64,000 nt of DNA from Thermoplasmata archaeon (GTDB lineage Archaea > Thermoplasmatota > Thermoplasmata > Lutacidiplasmatales > UBA184), in NCBI GenBank assembly GCA_027315165.1, contig DAHUYN010000009.1, positions 1 through 64,000 of the forward strand. Reading direction: 5' to 3'. Both the position numbers and the translations under genes were made by a program. Every line of letters begins with the position of its first letter. The stretch's first letter is position 1. The notes below the pieces were generated by a model. The model searched no databases. It was not told the origin of the DNA and saw nothing but the letters and a program-made list of their open reading frames with translations. Shown here piece after piece: positions 34,798 through 43,338 of the stretch.

Positions 34798-36086
34798 CGG
34801 GCCCCCCGGGCGGCCGCGGCCCGCCGCCCTTCGAGCGACTCGAAGAACGCGTCCATCCGGTTCTTGACCTGGGCCGGGGCGAAGTACCGAGGATCCTCGT
34901 GGTCCGATTCGAGGTAGAGCGTCGGGACGTCGCGCTCTCGGATGAGCCAGTCGCGGAGGTCACCCTGGCCGGCGGTGAACGACCGACACGACTTGATCCC
35001 GTGGATCAGCACGGCGTCGGCCTCGAAGTCCTTGAGATACCGCTCGATGAGCTGTCGTCGGACCGGCCAGGACTGGTTGACGTAGGCGCCGAGGCTGTAC
35101 TCGGCGATGCTCTCGAACGGGCGGCTGGGGTCGTGCAGGAAGCCGGCATCGAAGAGGCCCCCCACCTTCGGATACGTCGCGGCGACCGAGACCGCCCCCC
35201 ACTTGCGGAAGAAGTCCCAGAAGGTCCGGTAGTTCGTGTACGGTGGCACCCCCTCGACGACGAGTCGGAACCTCTCCTCCGGCACGGCGAACTCGCCGGC
35301 CTTCACGCGCTGCTCGACCTCCTCGTTGACGTGCTCGTAGAACGCGGTGGCCTCTCGAGTCCCTCGGAGGACGTTGATCGGGAACATGTAGAAGACCGCC
35401 TCGAAGTACGCCTCGATCGGGGACGGGCGGTGCCGCCCCGCGTTGAGGTAGCGGACCCACCCCTCCTCGGCGCGCCGGCTCTCGGCGAGGACCCGCTTGA
35501 GCTCGTTGATGTCGAAGTCGCGGCCCGTGCGCTTCTCGAGGTCGTGGACGAACTCCCAGAGCTGCGCGACGAGGTACTCGACGTCCTCCTTGCGGATCGC
35601 CTCCTCGCGCTGGTACGGCACGTCGTACGTGACCATCGGGGCCCCGTACGTCTCGGAGAGCGCCTCCCACCACTTCACGTAGACGTAGCAGCCGGAGAAG
35701 CTGCAGACGAGCAGGTCGGGACGCGGGATCTTGCCGAAGGAGGTCGTGCCTCCGCGAGCCTGGAGCCCGAGGTCGTTCTTGACGTAGCCGCAGACGTCGA
35801 GCCCGTATCCCATCGACTCGGCGTGGAGGATGTTGTCGAGCGACTGGTGCTTGATCGCGCAGTTGAGCGCGACGATCTCGGGAAAGACCACCTCGTAGCC
35901 GAACGCCCGGACGATCTCGGTGAGGTTTCCCCCGACGAGCATGTAGGCGACGGGACGCTCCGGTCCGCCGGCCCCCTGGAGCCGCGCGTAGTACTCCTCG
36001 ACGAGCCTGCGCTGACGGTCGCGCCCGCTCTCGAGGGCATCGGGAGGCCCCGGTGGCGCCACGGCCGCAGACGCCTCAGTCGGCAT
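34794..36086 (-). CDS. bcrB: Benzoyl-CoA reductase, BcrB/BzdO-type Fe-S subunit
   Basis: 430 residues of the HgdB/BcrB/BcrC family, close to the usual BcrB length. Cysteines sit in GYGLDVCGYVKN, LLVCSFSGCYVYVKWWE and GIKSCRSF, the latter with the typical ending LESDHEDPRYFAPAQVKNR. These would ligate an iron-sulfur cluster next to the aromatic CoA ester. The start overlaps oah by 11 bases, the end overlaps the ATPase gene by four. With the BcrC-like protein it forms the dearomatising half of the enzyme. Confidence 0.88.
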   Translation of the reverse strand: MPTEASAAVAPPGPPDALESGRDRQRRLVEEYYARLQGAGGPERPVAYMLVGGNLTEIVRAFGYEVVFPEIVALNCAIKHQSLDNILHAESMGYGLDVCGYVKNDLGLQARGGTTSFGKIPRPDLLVCSFSGCYVYVKWWEALSETYGAPMVTYDVPYQREEAIRKEDVEYLVAQLWEFVHDLEKRTGRDFDINELKRVLAESRRAEEGWVRYLNAGRHRPSPIEAYFEAVFYMFPINVLRGTREATAFYEHVNEEVEQRVKAGEFAVPEERFRLVVEGVPPYTNYRTFWDFFRKWGAVSVAATYPKVGGLFDAGFLHDPSRPFESIAEYSLGAYVNQSWPVRRQLIERYLKDFEADAVLIHGIKSCRSFTAGQGDLRDWLIRERDVPTLYLESDHEDPRYFAPAQVKNRMDAFFESLEGRRAAAARGAR

Positions 36087-37200
36087 CGCGCGAACCTCCG
36101 GCCGGCGACAGGGCGCCGCCGCAGACCCCGCAGTACGCGAACTTCTCCGGAAGGTTCTTGGCGCCGCAGGACGGGCAGGCCCGTAACGGGGGGCCGTGGA
36201 AGTACTCGACCCCGGTGCCTTCCGCGAGCTCCGTCCTTAGCCCCGCGACGTTCGCCTTCCGCTTCTCGACGAAGGCGTTCATCCCCTCGAGCGGCTCCCG
36301 GTTCGCGAAGTGGAGCGTGAGCCAGTCGCGGGCGTGGCCGATCGTGCTGTGCCAACCGAGCTCCTTCCAGAAGTTGACCTGCTGCTTCGTGTACCGCAGG
36401 CACTCGGGGAACATCCCGAGAAGCCGCTCGGCCAGTCCGTCGACCTCGGCGTCGAGGGGGCCGAGGTCGAGCGAGTAGCCGTCGCTCCCCTTCGCGGCCG
36501 CGGCGATCGCGGCGCTCGTCGGCTCGCTGAGAAGCTCACCGTCGTGGCGGACGCTCGGCGCCACCCGGGAGACCAGGCCCCACGCGAGGGCCTGCGCCGC
36601 GGGGACGCGCTCGTTGAGCAGAAGCATCTGGCGTGCCCGGCGGTCCCCGACCGCGAGGGGCAGCCACTGGGTCGCGCCACCCGCCGCCACCGAGCCGACA
36701 CCGACCCCGACCTGGCCGAGGTAGATGTGCGACGCGGCGACCGAGAGATCGCACGCCAGGTGGAGCTCGTTTCCGCCGCCGACCGTGATCCCGTTGAGGC
36801 GCGCGATCGTGGGCTTCCCGCACTTGAGAAGCCCCTCGACAACGCTCTGGAAGTGACCCATGTACTCCCAGTACTCGTGCGGGCGCCGGGTGTACCGGTG
36901 GGCGTACTCCTTGACGTCCCCGCCCGTGCAGAAGGCCCGGGTGCCGGAGCCCGTGAGCACGAGGACACCCACGCGGTCGTCCCTCGTCGCCTCGCCGATC
37001 GCCTGGGCGAGCTCGATGAGCGTCTCCGTCGTGTAGGCGTTCAGGGCGTCGGGACGGTCGAGGGTGATCCGCGCCACGTGGCCCTTCCTCTCGTAGCGAA
37101 GGTCGTGGTAGGCCGAGGTCTTGGAGGTACCGGAACGACCGGTGCCGGTCGGCGAGGCTTCGGGGCGTGGCGGTCTCGGCCGACCTTCGTTGCGGGCCAT
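36076..37200 (-). CDS. oah: 6-oxocyclohex-1-ene-1-carbonyl-CoA hydrolase with C-terminal zinc ribbon
   Basis: 374 residues of the crotonase superfamily, far longer than ordinary enoyl-CoA hydratases and like Oah/BzdY. Family-like segments: YTTETLIEL, RAFCTGGDVKEYAHRY, GKPTIARLNGITVGGGNELH, GSVAAGGATQWLPL and LLGMFPECLRYTKQQ. Oah opens the ring to a pimelyl-CoA derivative. The last 30 residues add a CPSC...CGVC zinc ribbon, not part of the enzymes I know. ATG 37200 is preferred to 37236. First gene of the operon; a near-palindrome lies 45 bases upstream. Confidence 0.87.
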   Translation of the reverse strand: MARNEGRPRPPRPEASPTGTGRSGTSKTSAYHDLRYERKGHVARITLDRPDALNAYTTETLIELAQAIGEATRDDRVGVLVLTGSGTRAFCTGGDVKEYAHRYTRRPHEYWEYMGHFQSVVEGLLKCGKPTIARLNGITVGGGNELHLACDLSVAASHIYLGQVGVGVGSVAAGGATQWLPLAVGDRRARQMLLLNERVPAAQALAWGLVSRVAPSVRHDGELLSEPTSAAIAAAAKGSDGYSLDLGPLDAEVDGLAERLLGMFPECLRYTKQQVNFWKELGWHSTIGHARDWLTLHFANREPLEGMNAFVEKRKANVAGLRTELAEGTGVEYFHGPPLRACPSCGAKNLPEKFAYCGVCGGALSPAGGSRDAD

Positions 37201-37208
37201 CGGCGTCT

Positions 37209-37229
37209 CCGGGCCGGCATGCGGCCCGG
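37209..37229. promoter_or_regulatory. Inverted repeat in oah 5' region
   Basis: ccgggcc (37209-37215) and ggcccgg (37223-37229) are perfect arms around ggcatgc, which itself contains the palindrome gcatgc. It is 9-29 bases before the oah ATG and could be an operator or a leader hairpin. Confidence 0.4.
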
Positions 37230-37244
37230 CGACCAAGCGGCTTA

Positions 37245-37262
37245 CCCCGAACCGGTACGGGG
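37245..37262. promoter_or_regulatory. Near-palindromic candidate operator of benzoyl-CoA genes
   Basis: CCCCGaACCGGTaCGGGG: an 18-base palindrome broken only at the two lower-case positions. It lies between divergent oah and enoyl-CoA hydratase genes, beside the AT-poor promoter of oah (ggtaagc on the minus strand, about 43 bases from its ATG). A dimeric regulator could bind here and control both directions. Confidence 0.45.
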
Positions 37263-37364
37263 TGGCCCGGCGCCCGCGCGCGGGGGTCGGGTGGGGGCCC
37301 GCGGCGTTGCCGGGGCGCTCGGCCGTGAGATAGTCAGATGAACCCGGGCCGAGTGCGGGCGAGC

Positions 37365-38147
37365 ATGCCGGTCCGATTCGAGGTCGAGGCGCGGGTCGCC
37401 CGGATCACGCTCGACCGACCGGAGGCGCTCAACGCGATCGACCCCGAGATGCAGGAGCAGCTCGTGGCGGCATGGCGCCGGTTCCGCGACGACGACGGGC
37501 TCCACGTCGCGGTCCTCGAGGGCGCCGGACCCAGGGCGTTCTGCGCCGGCGTCGACGTGAAGCGAATGGGGGAGCTCTATGACGTCGGAGCCGCCTCGAG
37601 CCGTCGCGAGCTCTGGAACCGCGCGCCGGGGCTCGGGGGGATCACCCGGAACCTCGACCCCGGCAAGCCCGTGATCGCGGCGATCCACGGCTTCTGCGTC
37701 GGCGGCGGCCTCGAGCTCGCTCTCGCCTGCGACCTCCGCTACGCGAGCGAGGACGCCACCTTCGCCTTTCCCGAGGTGAAGTGGGCGATCATTCCCGGTC
37801 AGGGCGGCACGCAGCGGCTTCCGCGCGTCGTGGCGCCGAACCTCGCCCTCGAGATGATCCTCTCAACGGAGCCGATCTCGGCCGCGCGGGCCGCTGAGAT
37901 CGGCCTCGTCAACCGGACCGTGCCGCGTGCGGAGCTTCTCCCCACCGCCCTCGCGATGGCCCACCGTCTCGCCGAGCTTCCGACCCGTGCGGTCCGGGTC
38001 GCGAGGGAGGCGGTGCTGCGGGGGCTCGACCTTCCGCTCTCGGACGCTCTCCGGCTCGAACAGGACCTGGCCGACCCGCTCCGCGACAGCACGGAGAACC
38101 GCGCGGCGCGAGCCCGGTTCGGCGTCAAGGGGCCTCCGCCGAGCTGA
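37365..38147 (+). CDS. Enoyl-CoA hydratase/isomerase family protein, possible dienoyl-CoA hydratase
   Basis: 260-residue crotonase. The oxyanion-hole segments are RAFCAGVDVKRMGELYD and FCVGGGLELALACD; the catalytic-glutamate region is FPEVKWAIIPGQGGTQRL. The ATG at 37365 fits the box gagatagtc 36 bases upstream; one at 37338 is too close to it. Position opposite the benzoyl-CoA operon makes it a candidate for the cyclohexadiene-carbonyl-CoA hydratase step (Dch), but it lacks the ASVEEH-type segment I recall from Dch and looks like a standard beta-oxidation hydratase. Confidence 0.8.
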   Translation: MPVRFEVEARVARITLDRPEALNAIDPEMQEQLVAAWRRFRDDDGLHVAVLEGAGPRAFCAGVDVKRMGELYDVGAASSRRELWNRAPGLGGITRNLDPGKPVIAAIHGFCVGGGLELALACDLRYASEDATFAFPEVKWAIIPGQGGTQRLPRVVAPNLALEMILSTEPISAARAAEIGLVNRTVPRAELLPTALAMAHRLAELPTRAVRVAREAVLRGLDLPLSDALRLEQDLADPLRDSTENRAARARFGVKGPPPS

Positions 38148-38190
38148 GAGCGGGACTCGCTCGGAAGCGAGGGGCCGAGGGTCCCGTCGC

Positions 38191-39810
38191 TCAGCCCGGC
38201 GCCCCCGCGTGAGGGCCCGCGGAGGAGGCGGGTCCCGGGGCGCGACGGGAGGCGATCACGTCGTCGATGCGCAGGATCATCGCGGCGGCCTCGGTCGCTC
38301 CCTGGATCGCCTGTCGACCGACCCGGATCGGCTCGACCGCGACCTCGCGCATGTCGGCGATCCGTGCGTTGAGCACGTCCACGCCCGCATCGCGCTCGCC
38401 CGAGGCATGACGTCGCCTCAGCTCGATCAGCGCGTCGAGGGTGCTCATGCCCGCGTTCTCGGCGAGCGTCGACGGGATCACCTCGAGCGCGTCCGCGAAC
38501 CGCTCGACGGCGATCTGCTCCCGACCTCCGATGCGGGCGGCGAGGTCGCGGAGCCGGAGGCTGAGCTCGATGGCCGCAGCCCCCGCACCGGTGACAACGA
38601 GGCCATCCTCGATCGCTCCGCCGACGGTCGACAGCGCGTCGACGAGCGAGCGCTCGACCTCGGCGAGGACGTGCTCCGAGCCACCGCGAAGGAGCAGGGA
38701 GACGGACCGGGCCCCTTCGCAGCCGGTCACGAACGTGAGCCGGTCCTCACCGATGTGCCTCTCCTCGACGCGCGCGGCGGTCCCGAGGTCGCTCGACCGG
38801 AGCTCCTCGGGCCGCGAGACGATCTCGGCGCCGGTCGCCTTGGCGAGCAGTTCGAGGTCCGCTCGCTTCGCCCGTCGGACGGCGTAGATACCGGCCCGGG
38901 CGAAGTGCTCGGCCGCGAGGTCGTCGATCCCCTTCTCGGCGACGAGCACGTTGGCTCCGGTGCGCCGCACCGAGTCGACCATCTCGGCGACGAGGCGCTC
39001 CTCCTCGCTCAGGAACGACTGCATCTGGTCCGGCGCGGTGATCCGGATCTCGGCACTGAGTTCCGTCTTTCGCACCTCGACGGCCCCGGCGAGCAGCGCG
39101 AGGTGGGCGGGCGCGACCGTCCGCGGCATCGCGCTGTGCGCTACCTCGAGCTCGAGGATGTGCCCTTCGAGGAGTTCGCTGTGGGAGATGTCCCCGCCGG
39201 TCCGACGGACGATCTGGACGTTCCGCTTGTCGAACGTGAAACGACCCTCGTGCTCCTCGAGCACCGCCTCGACGGCGCCGACCGCGAGGTCGGCGAGCTG
39301 CTCGCGGTAGGAGGCGACCCCCTTCGAGATCATCGACGTCATGGCGATCCGGCGCAGAAGGTCGCGGTCGCCCCGGTGGACGGGACGCCCTACCTCGCGG
39401 AGCTGCTCGATCGCTCGCTGGGCCGCGAGCCGGTAGCCCTGTGTGATCACCGTCGGATGGATATGCTCCTCGAGCAGCTCCTCGGCCTTGTGGAGGAGCT
39501 CGCCGGCCAGGATGACGGAGGTCTTGGTCCCGTCGCCGCATTCGAGGTCCTGCGACTTCGCGAGCTCGGCGAGCATCTTCGCCGCCGGGTGCTGGATCTC
39601 CATCTCCTGGACGATCGTCGCGCCGTCGTTCGTGATCACGACGTCGCCGGCCGAGTCGACGAGCATCTTGTCCATTCCCTTGGGGCCGAGCGTGGAGCGG
39701 ATCGACTCGGCGAGGGCGCGCGCCGCGCGTATGTTCTCTCGTTGGGCGTCCTTCCCTTCGGCTCGCTCCGTTCCTTCCCGGAGCAGGAGCACCGGCGTTC
39801 CCGCGAGCAT
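38191..39810 (-). CDS. thsB: Thermosome subunit (group II chaperonin), second paralogue
   Basis: 539 residues. Same landmarks as the first copy: [52 protein letters not shown] and [14 protein letters not shown]. The position usually occupied by Thr in GDGTTT is Lys here (GDGTKTS), and the Gly motif CAGGGA of the first copy reads VTGAGAA, so the subunits are divergent and probably form mixed rings. A strong purine-rich stretch (ggaggaggga) precedes the ATG. Located tail-to-tail with the hydratase gene. Confidence 0.96.
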   Translation of the reverse strand: MLAGTPVLLLREGTERAEGKDAQRENIRAARALAESIRSTLGPKGMDKMLVDSAGDVVITNDGATIVQEMEIQHPAAKMLAELAKSQDLECGDGTKTSVILAGELLHKAEELLEEHIHPTVITQGYRLAAQRAIEQLREVGRPVHRGDRDLLRRIAMTSMISKGVASYREQLADLAVGAVEAVLEEHEGRFTFDKRNVQIVRRTGGDISHSELLEGHILELEVAHSAMPRTVAPAHLALLAGAVEVRKTELSAEIRITAPDQMQSFLSEEERLVAEMVDSVRRTGANVLVAEKGIDDLAAEHFARAGIYAVRRAKRADLELLAKATGAEIVSRPEELRSSDLGTAARVEERHIGEDRLTFVTGCEGARSVSLLLRGGSEHVLAEVERSLVDALSTVGGAIEDGLVVTGAGAAAIELSLRLRDLAARIGGREQIAVERFADALEVIPSTLAENAGMSTLDALIELRRRHASGERDAGVDVLNARIADMREVAVEPIRVGRQAIQGATEAAAMILRIDDVIASRRAPGPASSAGPHAGAPG

Positions 39811-40182
39811 CGTCTCCCTCCTCCTGGAGGACGCGCGTCACACCATAGGCGTCGGGTGAAGTCGGCTTGACCCGGGATCCCGCGTGGCCCGGGACCTGCG
39901 CTATGGCCCCGGGATCGGACTCGAGGTCCTCCGTGCCGACCCAGGGATCCGAGCCGGTACGGAGCTCGCCCTCACACCGGTCCCCGACCGACCCTTGCCG
40001 AGGCAGAAATCCACCGTCCCTATCGCGCGCGAGCCGTGCGCATGGTAGCGAAGACGGCTTGAGCCCCCTGCTTGTGCGTGGCGCGCCACCATGCCTCGGG
40101 CCGCAGCACGCTTCCGACCTACCGACAGGCCGTGCCGGGCCCCCGGTGCCTCACGTCGCCCGACGGCGAACGGGGGGGAGGG
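39811..40182. other. Intergenic region between divergent thermosome and ATP-grasp genes
   Basis: About 370 bases with no credible gene on either strand. On the minus strand cctatggt (39843-39850) may be the thermosome TATA element. Near the right end a purine run (gggggggaggg) forms the ribosome-binding site of the ATP-grasp gene. No repeats or RNA gene seen. Confidence 0.5.
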
Positions 40183-41772
40183 ATGACCTCTCGGGGACGG
40201 GTGCTCGTCCTCGACGGGGAGTCCGGAGAGAGCGCTCTGGCCGTCGTGCGCTCGCTGGGCCGCAGGGGGTACGAGGTCGAGCTCGGGTTCTCGGAGGGCG
40301 CGCCACGCCGGGCCGCGGTCTCTCGATACGTCGCTCGGGCGCGCATCTACCCGGAGGCGACGCATGCGACCGAGCGGTTCCACGAGACGCTCCTGCGCTG
40401 GGCGCCGACGGTCGGGGCCGTGATCCCGATCAAGGAGCCCACGCTCCTCGCGACGGCCTCGATCCGCAGCGAGCTCGAGTCGGCAGGAGCTCGTGTGCCG
40501 ATCGCCGACCACGACACGCTCCGGACCGCGACGGACAAGGTCGCGATGCTCGAGCTCGCCCGGCGGGCGGGGCTCCGGGTGCCCCGATCCCGAATCGTGG
40601 CGAGCCTCGAGGCCGCGCGCGGGGCCTCCGGAGAGCTCGGGGTCCCCGTCGTGATGAAGTCGTCCACGGAGATCGGACTCCTGCCCGTCGAGCGTCACTT
40701 CCTCGTCTCCGACCTGGCGTCACCGACGTTCGTGACGGAGTTCGACCGGCTCTCTCGGTTCGGGCCGGTGGTCCTCCAGGAGTACATCGTCGGTCAGGGG
40801 GCGGGGATCGCCCTGCTCTACAACCGTCGCTCGGAGCTCCTCGCGTACTCTGGGCACCGGAGGAGGTTCGAGCAGATCTCCGACGGAGGTCCGAGCGTTC
40901 TCGCGCGCACCGACGTGCACGCGGAGGCGCTCGTCCAGTCACGTCGCCTCCTCGAGTCCCTGCCGTGGCAGGGGCTCGCCCTGGTCGAGTTCCGGATCGA
41001 CGGTGCGGGGCGACCCGTGTACATGGAGGTGAATCCGCGGGTCTGGGGGACGCTCCCCCTCGCCGTGGACTCCGGGGTGGATTTTCCGAGCCTCCTGCTC
41101 GAACGGTTCGACGGGCCCGCCCCGCCGGTCCCGCTCGGTCCCCGGCGTCGTCGGGGATACCTCTCCCTCGAGGCGCTCATCACGTCGCGTGGTGCCCCGC
41201 GTGAGAAGCGCCCGCGCCTGAGCCGCTTCCTTCTCGAGCTCGCACGGAGCTCCCGGGGCCTGTCGGTGCGGGAGTTCCAGGGACACGACCCTGCCCCGAT
41301 GGTCGAGGAGTTCTTCCACGTCCTCCGGGCGCGTGCGACGCAGGGCCGGGTGGCGCGCGTAGACCGCCTGCTCTTCGGCCCGCCGGTCGACTACGCCGAC
41401 CTCTACCGACGGGGCGTGCGCACCGTCGTCGACCTGCGGGAGCCACGTGAGGTCGGCTCGAGGCCCCTACCGGTCCCGCCGGGGCTCACACGTCGGGCCT
41501 TTCCGATCGTCGACGACACGGGGGTCCCGCCCGAACGGTTCCGCGAGCTGATCGAGACGCTCTCGCGCGCCCTCCGCGAAGGCGGGGTCTACGTGCACTG
41601 CCGGCAGGGAAAGGGCCGCGCCCCGATGACGGCCGTCGGCTGGCTCGTCTCAAACGGCGTCGGTCTCGAGGAGGCGTTCGACCAGGTCTACCGAGCCCGC
41701 CCGTTCTCCTATCTCAACGCCGTCCAGCGGAACTCCGTCGTCGAGCTGGCGGGGTCGTTGCGCCCCGACTAG
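40183..41772 (+). CDS. ATP-grasp ligase fused to dual-specificity protein phosphatase domain
   Basis: 529 residues from ATG 40183, after a strong ribosome-binding site. Residues 1 to about 310 form an ATP-grasp enzyme: Rossmann-like N-part (VLVLDGESGESALAVVRSLG), ATP-binding PVVMKSSTEIGL and VVLQEYIVGQGAG, metal-binding LVEFRIDG and YMEVNPRVWG. About 385-529 is a DSP-type phosphatase with DLREPRE, a possible general acid in PIVDDTG, and the P-loop VHCRQGKGRAP (C-x5-R intact). Each half looks catalytically complete. The first half resembles predicted carboxylate-amine ligases; its substrate and the purpose of the fusion are unknown. Confidence 0.88.
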   Translation: MTSRGRVLVLDGESGESALAVVRSLGRRGYEVELGFSEGAPRRAAVSRYVARARIYPEATHATERFHETLLRWAPTVGAVIPIKEPTLLATASIRSELESAGARVPIADHDTLRTATDKVAMLELARRAGLRVPRSRIVASLEAARGASGELGVPVVMKSSTEIGLLPVERHFLVSDLASPTFVTEFDRLSRFGPVVLQEYIVGQGAGIALLYNRRSELLAYSGHRRRFEQISDGGPSVLARTDVHAEALVQSRRLLESLPWQGLALVEFRIDGAGRPVYMEVNPRVWGTLPLAVDSGVDFPSLLLERFDGPAPPVPLGPRRRRGYLSLEALITSRGAPREKRPRLSRFLLELARSSRGLSVREFQGHDPAPMVEEFFHVLRARATQGRVARVDRLLFGPPVDYADLYRRGVRTVVDLREPREVGSRPLPVPPGLTRRAFPIVDDTGVPPERFRELIETLSRALREGGVYVHCRQGKGRAPMTAVGWLVSNGVGLEEAFDQVYRARPFSYLNAVQRNSVVELAGSLRPD

Positions 41773-41855
41773 GGGAGCGCCGGGGAGGGTCCGGTCGGGG
41801 ACACACGGACCCCCGGTACGGCCTTCGGGGCTCGTCAACCCGGTTCGATGGCGTC

Positions 41856-41863
41856 GGTTAACC
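41856..41863 (+). promoter_or_regulatory. TATA-like box
   Basis: ggttaacc is centred about 27 bases before the ATG at 41886. Confidence 0.35.
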
Positions 41864-41885
41864 CCCGCAGGGGAAGTACGAATTC

Positions 41886-42416
41886 ATGGTCCTTGGGCCC
41901 CTCGAGTCCGCCTGGGTGGTCCCGGCGGCGCTGGCCGCGTGCGGGCTCCTCTTCCTCGGCGACGCGGCCGTCGAGGGAGGGCCGCGGAGGCACACGCTCG
42001 AGACGTTCGCGCTGAACTTCCTCTCGTTGCCGGTCGGAGGGTTCACGCTCTTCATCGGCGCCCTCGACTGGTACGCGGACGGCTCGCTCACGCTCTTCTC
42101 CGGGAGCGCGGTCGCGGTCGGCGCCGTGCTGGCCGGGCGGTCGCTCCGCGAGATCCCGTGGACCGGCTTCGCGAGCCTCGCCGCCGCGGCCGTGGCGGGC
42201 TGGTACCTCGTGCAGCACTCCGCTGGGTCGCTCCCTCTCCCGGGCATCCTCGCCGTGAGCGCCCTCGTCTTCCTGATCGTCTTCGGCCTGCTCTATCTCA
42301 TCGAGCTCCCGTTACGGCTTGCCGGTCTGCTCGCCCTGCCGAGGCCGCTCCTCCTCGCGTTCGGCGTCGCCACGCTCGGCCTTGCCGGGTACTTCGCCCT
42401 CCTCGGCATCAACTAA
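41886..42416 (+). CDS. Multi-pass membrane protein, unknown
   Basis: 176 residues with about six hydrophobic helices, the first at WVVPAALAACGLLFLG and the last at LLLAFGVATLGLAGYFALLG. A glycine-rich kink (LSLPVGGFTLFIGALDWYADG) sits in the middle. No transporter or enzyme motif is visible. It stands alone between the ATP-grasp fusion and a convergent zinc-ribbon gene. Confidence 0.7.
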   Translation: MVLGPLESAWVVPAALAACGLLFLGDAAVEGGPRRHTLETFALNFLSLPVGGFTLFIGALDWYADGSLTLFSGSAVAVGAVLAGRSLREIPWTGFASLAAAAVAGWYLVQHSAGSLPLPGILAVSALVFLIVFGLLYLIELPLRLAGLLALPRPLLLAFGVATLGLAGYFALLGIN

Positions 42417-42547
42417 GCGAGCGGTCCGGTCAGCGGCGCACGGCCGGAGACGCCCCGCCGCCTTCTCGAGGAGGCCGCCGGGCCGCTCCCCTCGTCAAGG
42501 CGTACGCGGCCGCCGTCGGGTCGCCGAACGGGACCCCAGCGTCGCGC

Positions 42548-43060
42548 TCACGGGCGGGCGCCGCACCTGTCGCACCGGCCGCTGGCGGCATCGTAGAGGC
42601 CGCCGCAATAGCGGCACGGGAGCATCACCTTCGGAGCCGGCGGAGCGGCCACGTGGATGACGACGGGAGCCGCAGGGTTGCCCGCGACGGGAGGTCCCGG
42701 GACCCGCGGGCTTTCGGGGGGCGGCGGCGGAGCCGGTGGCGGGGGCAACGAGCTTCGGGCGCGCACGATCGCATCGGCCCAGCCCCGGCCGTTCACGACC
42801 TCGAACAGAGAACGGCCGTAGTGCGTCTCGACGGTGAGGAACTCGCGCGAAGGCGTGAGGAACCGGCCGGGCTGACGGCCGATGTGCACGTTCCAGACGC
42901 GCTCGACCCCGACGTCGATCACCGTGAACGGAGCGATGCCCCCGGCCTCGAAGACGAGTCGGTGCGTCGTCACAGAGAGCGTCCCCGGCGTCACCCGCGC
43001 TCCCGCGAGCAGGGTCGCCGCCCCCTGAACGATGACGGTCTCCTGCGGGTAGAGGATCAT
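42548..43060 (-). CDS. GRAM/PH-like domain protein with C-terminal zinc ribbon
   Basis: 170 residues from ATG 43060. The N-terminal half is a beta-rich PH/GRAM-like fold (VTPGTLSVTTHRLVFEAGG; REFLTVETHYGRSLFEV). A Pro-rich linker follows, including a PPPPPAPPPPP-type run, and then a zinc ribbon (CRYC and CDRC). Such proteins are often membrane-associated scaffolds. The start is supported by a TATA-like box 30 bases upstream. Confidence 0.7.
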   Translation of the reverse strand: MILYPQETVIVQGAATLLAGARVTPGTLSVTTHRLVFEAGGIAPFTVIDVGVERVWNVHIGRQPGRFLTPSREFLTVETHYGRSLFEVVNGRGWADAIVRARSSLPPPPAPPPPPESPRVPGPPVAGNPAAPVVIHVAAPPAPKVMLPCRYCGGLYDAASGRCDRCGARP

Positions 43061-43085
43061 CGCCGTCGCCGCATCGTGGGTCGGT

Positions 43086-43095
43086 CTATCAAGCC
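43086..43095 (-). promoter_or_regulatory. TATA-like box
   Basis: Minus-strand ggcttgatag is centred 30 bases before the ATG at 43060. Confidence 0.4.
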
Positions 43096-43338
43096 TTCTT
43101 CGCCGCCGGAAGGAGGCCGGCGACACCCGCTCGGGAAGGCCGACCGCCCGAGCCTCCGATTCCGAGGCCGGGGCCCCATGCATTCTCGCGGGCCGAGCTC
43201 GCCGAGGCGGCCGCGGGGGAGTCGACGGGACCCGGCGCGTCCGGGCGACTCGAGGAGGACCGGCTCCGCCGGCACGAGCGGGCCCGGCCGAGAGCTATCC
43301 CAGGTGACGTGAAGCTCGAGAGAGCCTTCGGGGACCGG

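Noticed and set aside
31957..36086. 2-hydroxyglutaryl-CoA-type dehydratase instead of benzoyl-CoA reductase
   Set aside because: Dehydratases normally have a single activator ATPase and no Oah or Had next door. Two ATPases plus the ring-opening genes favour the reductase.
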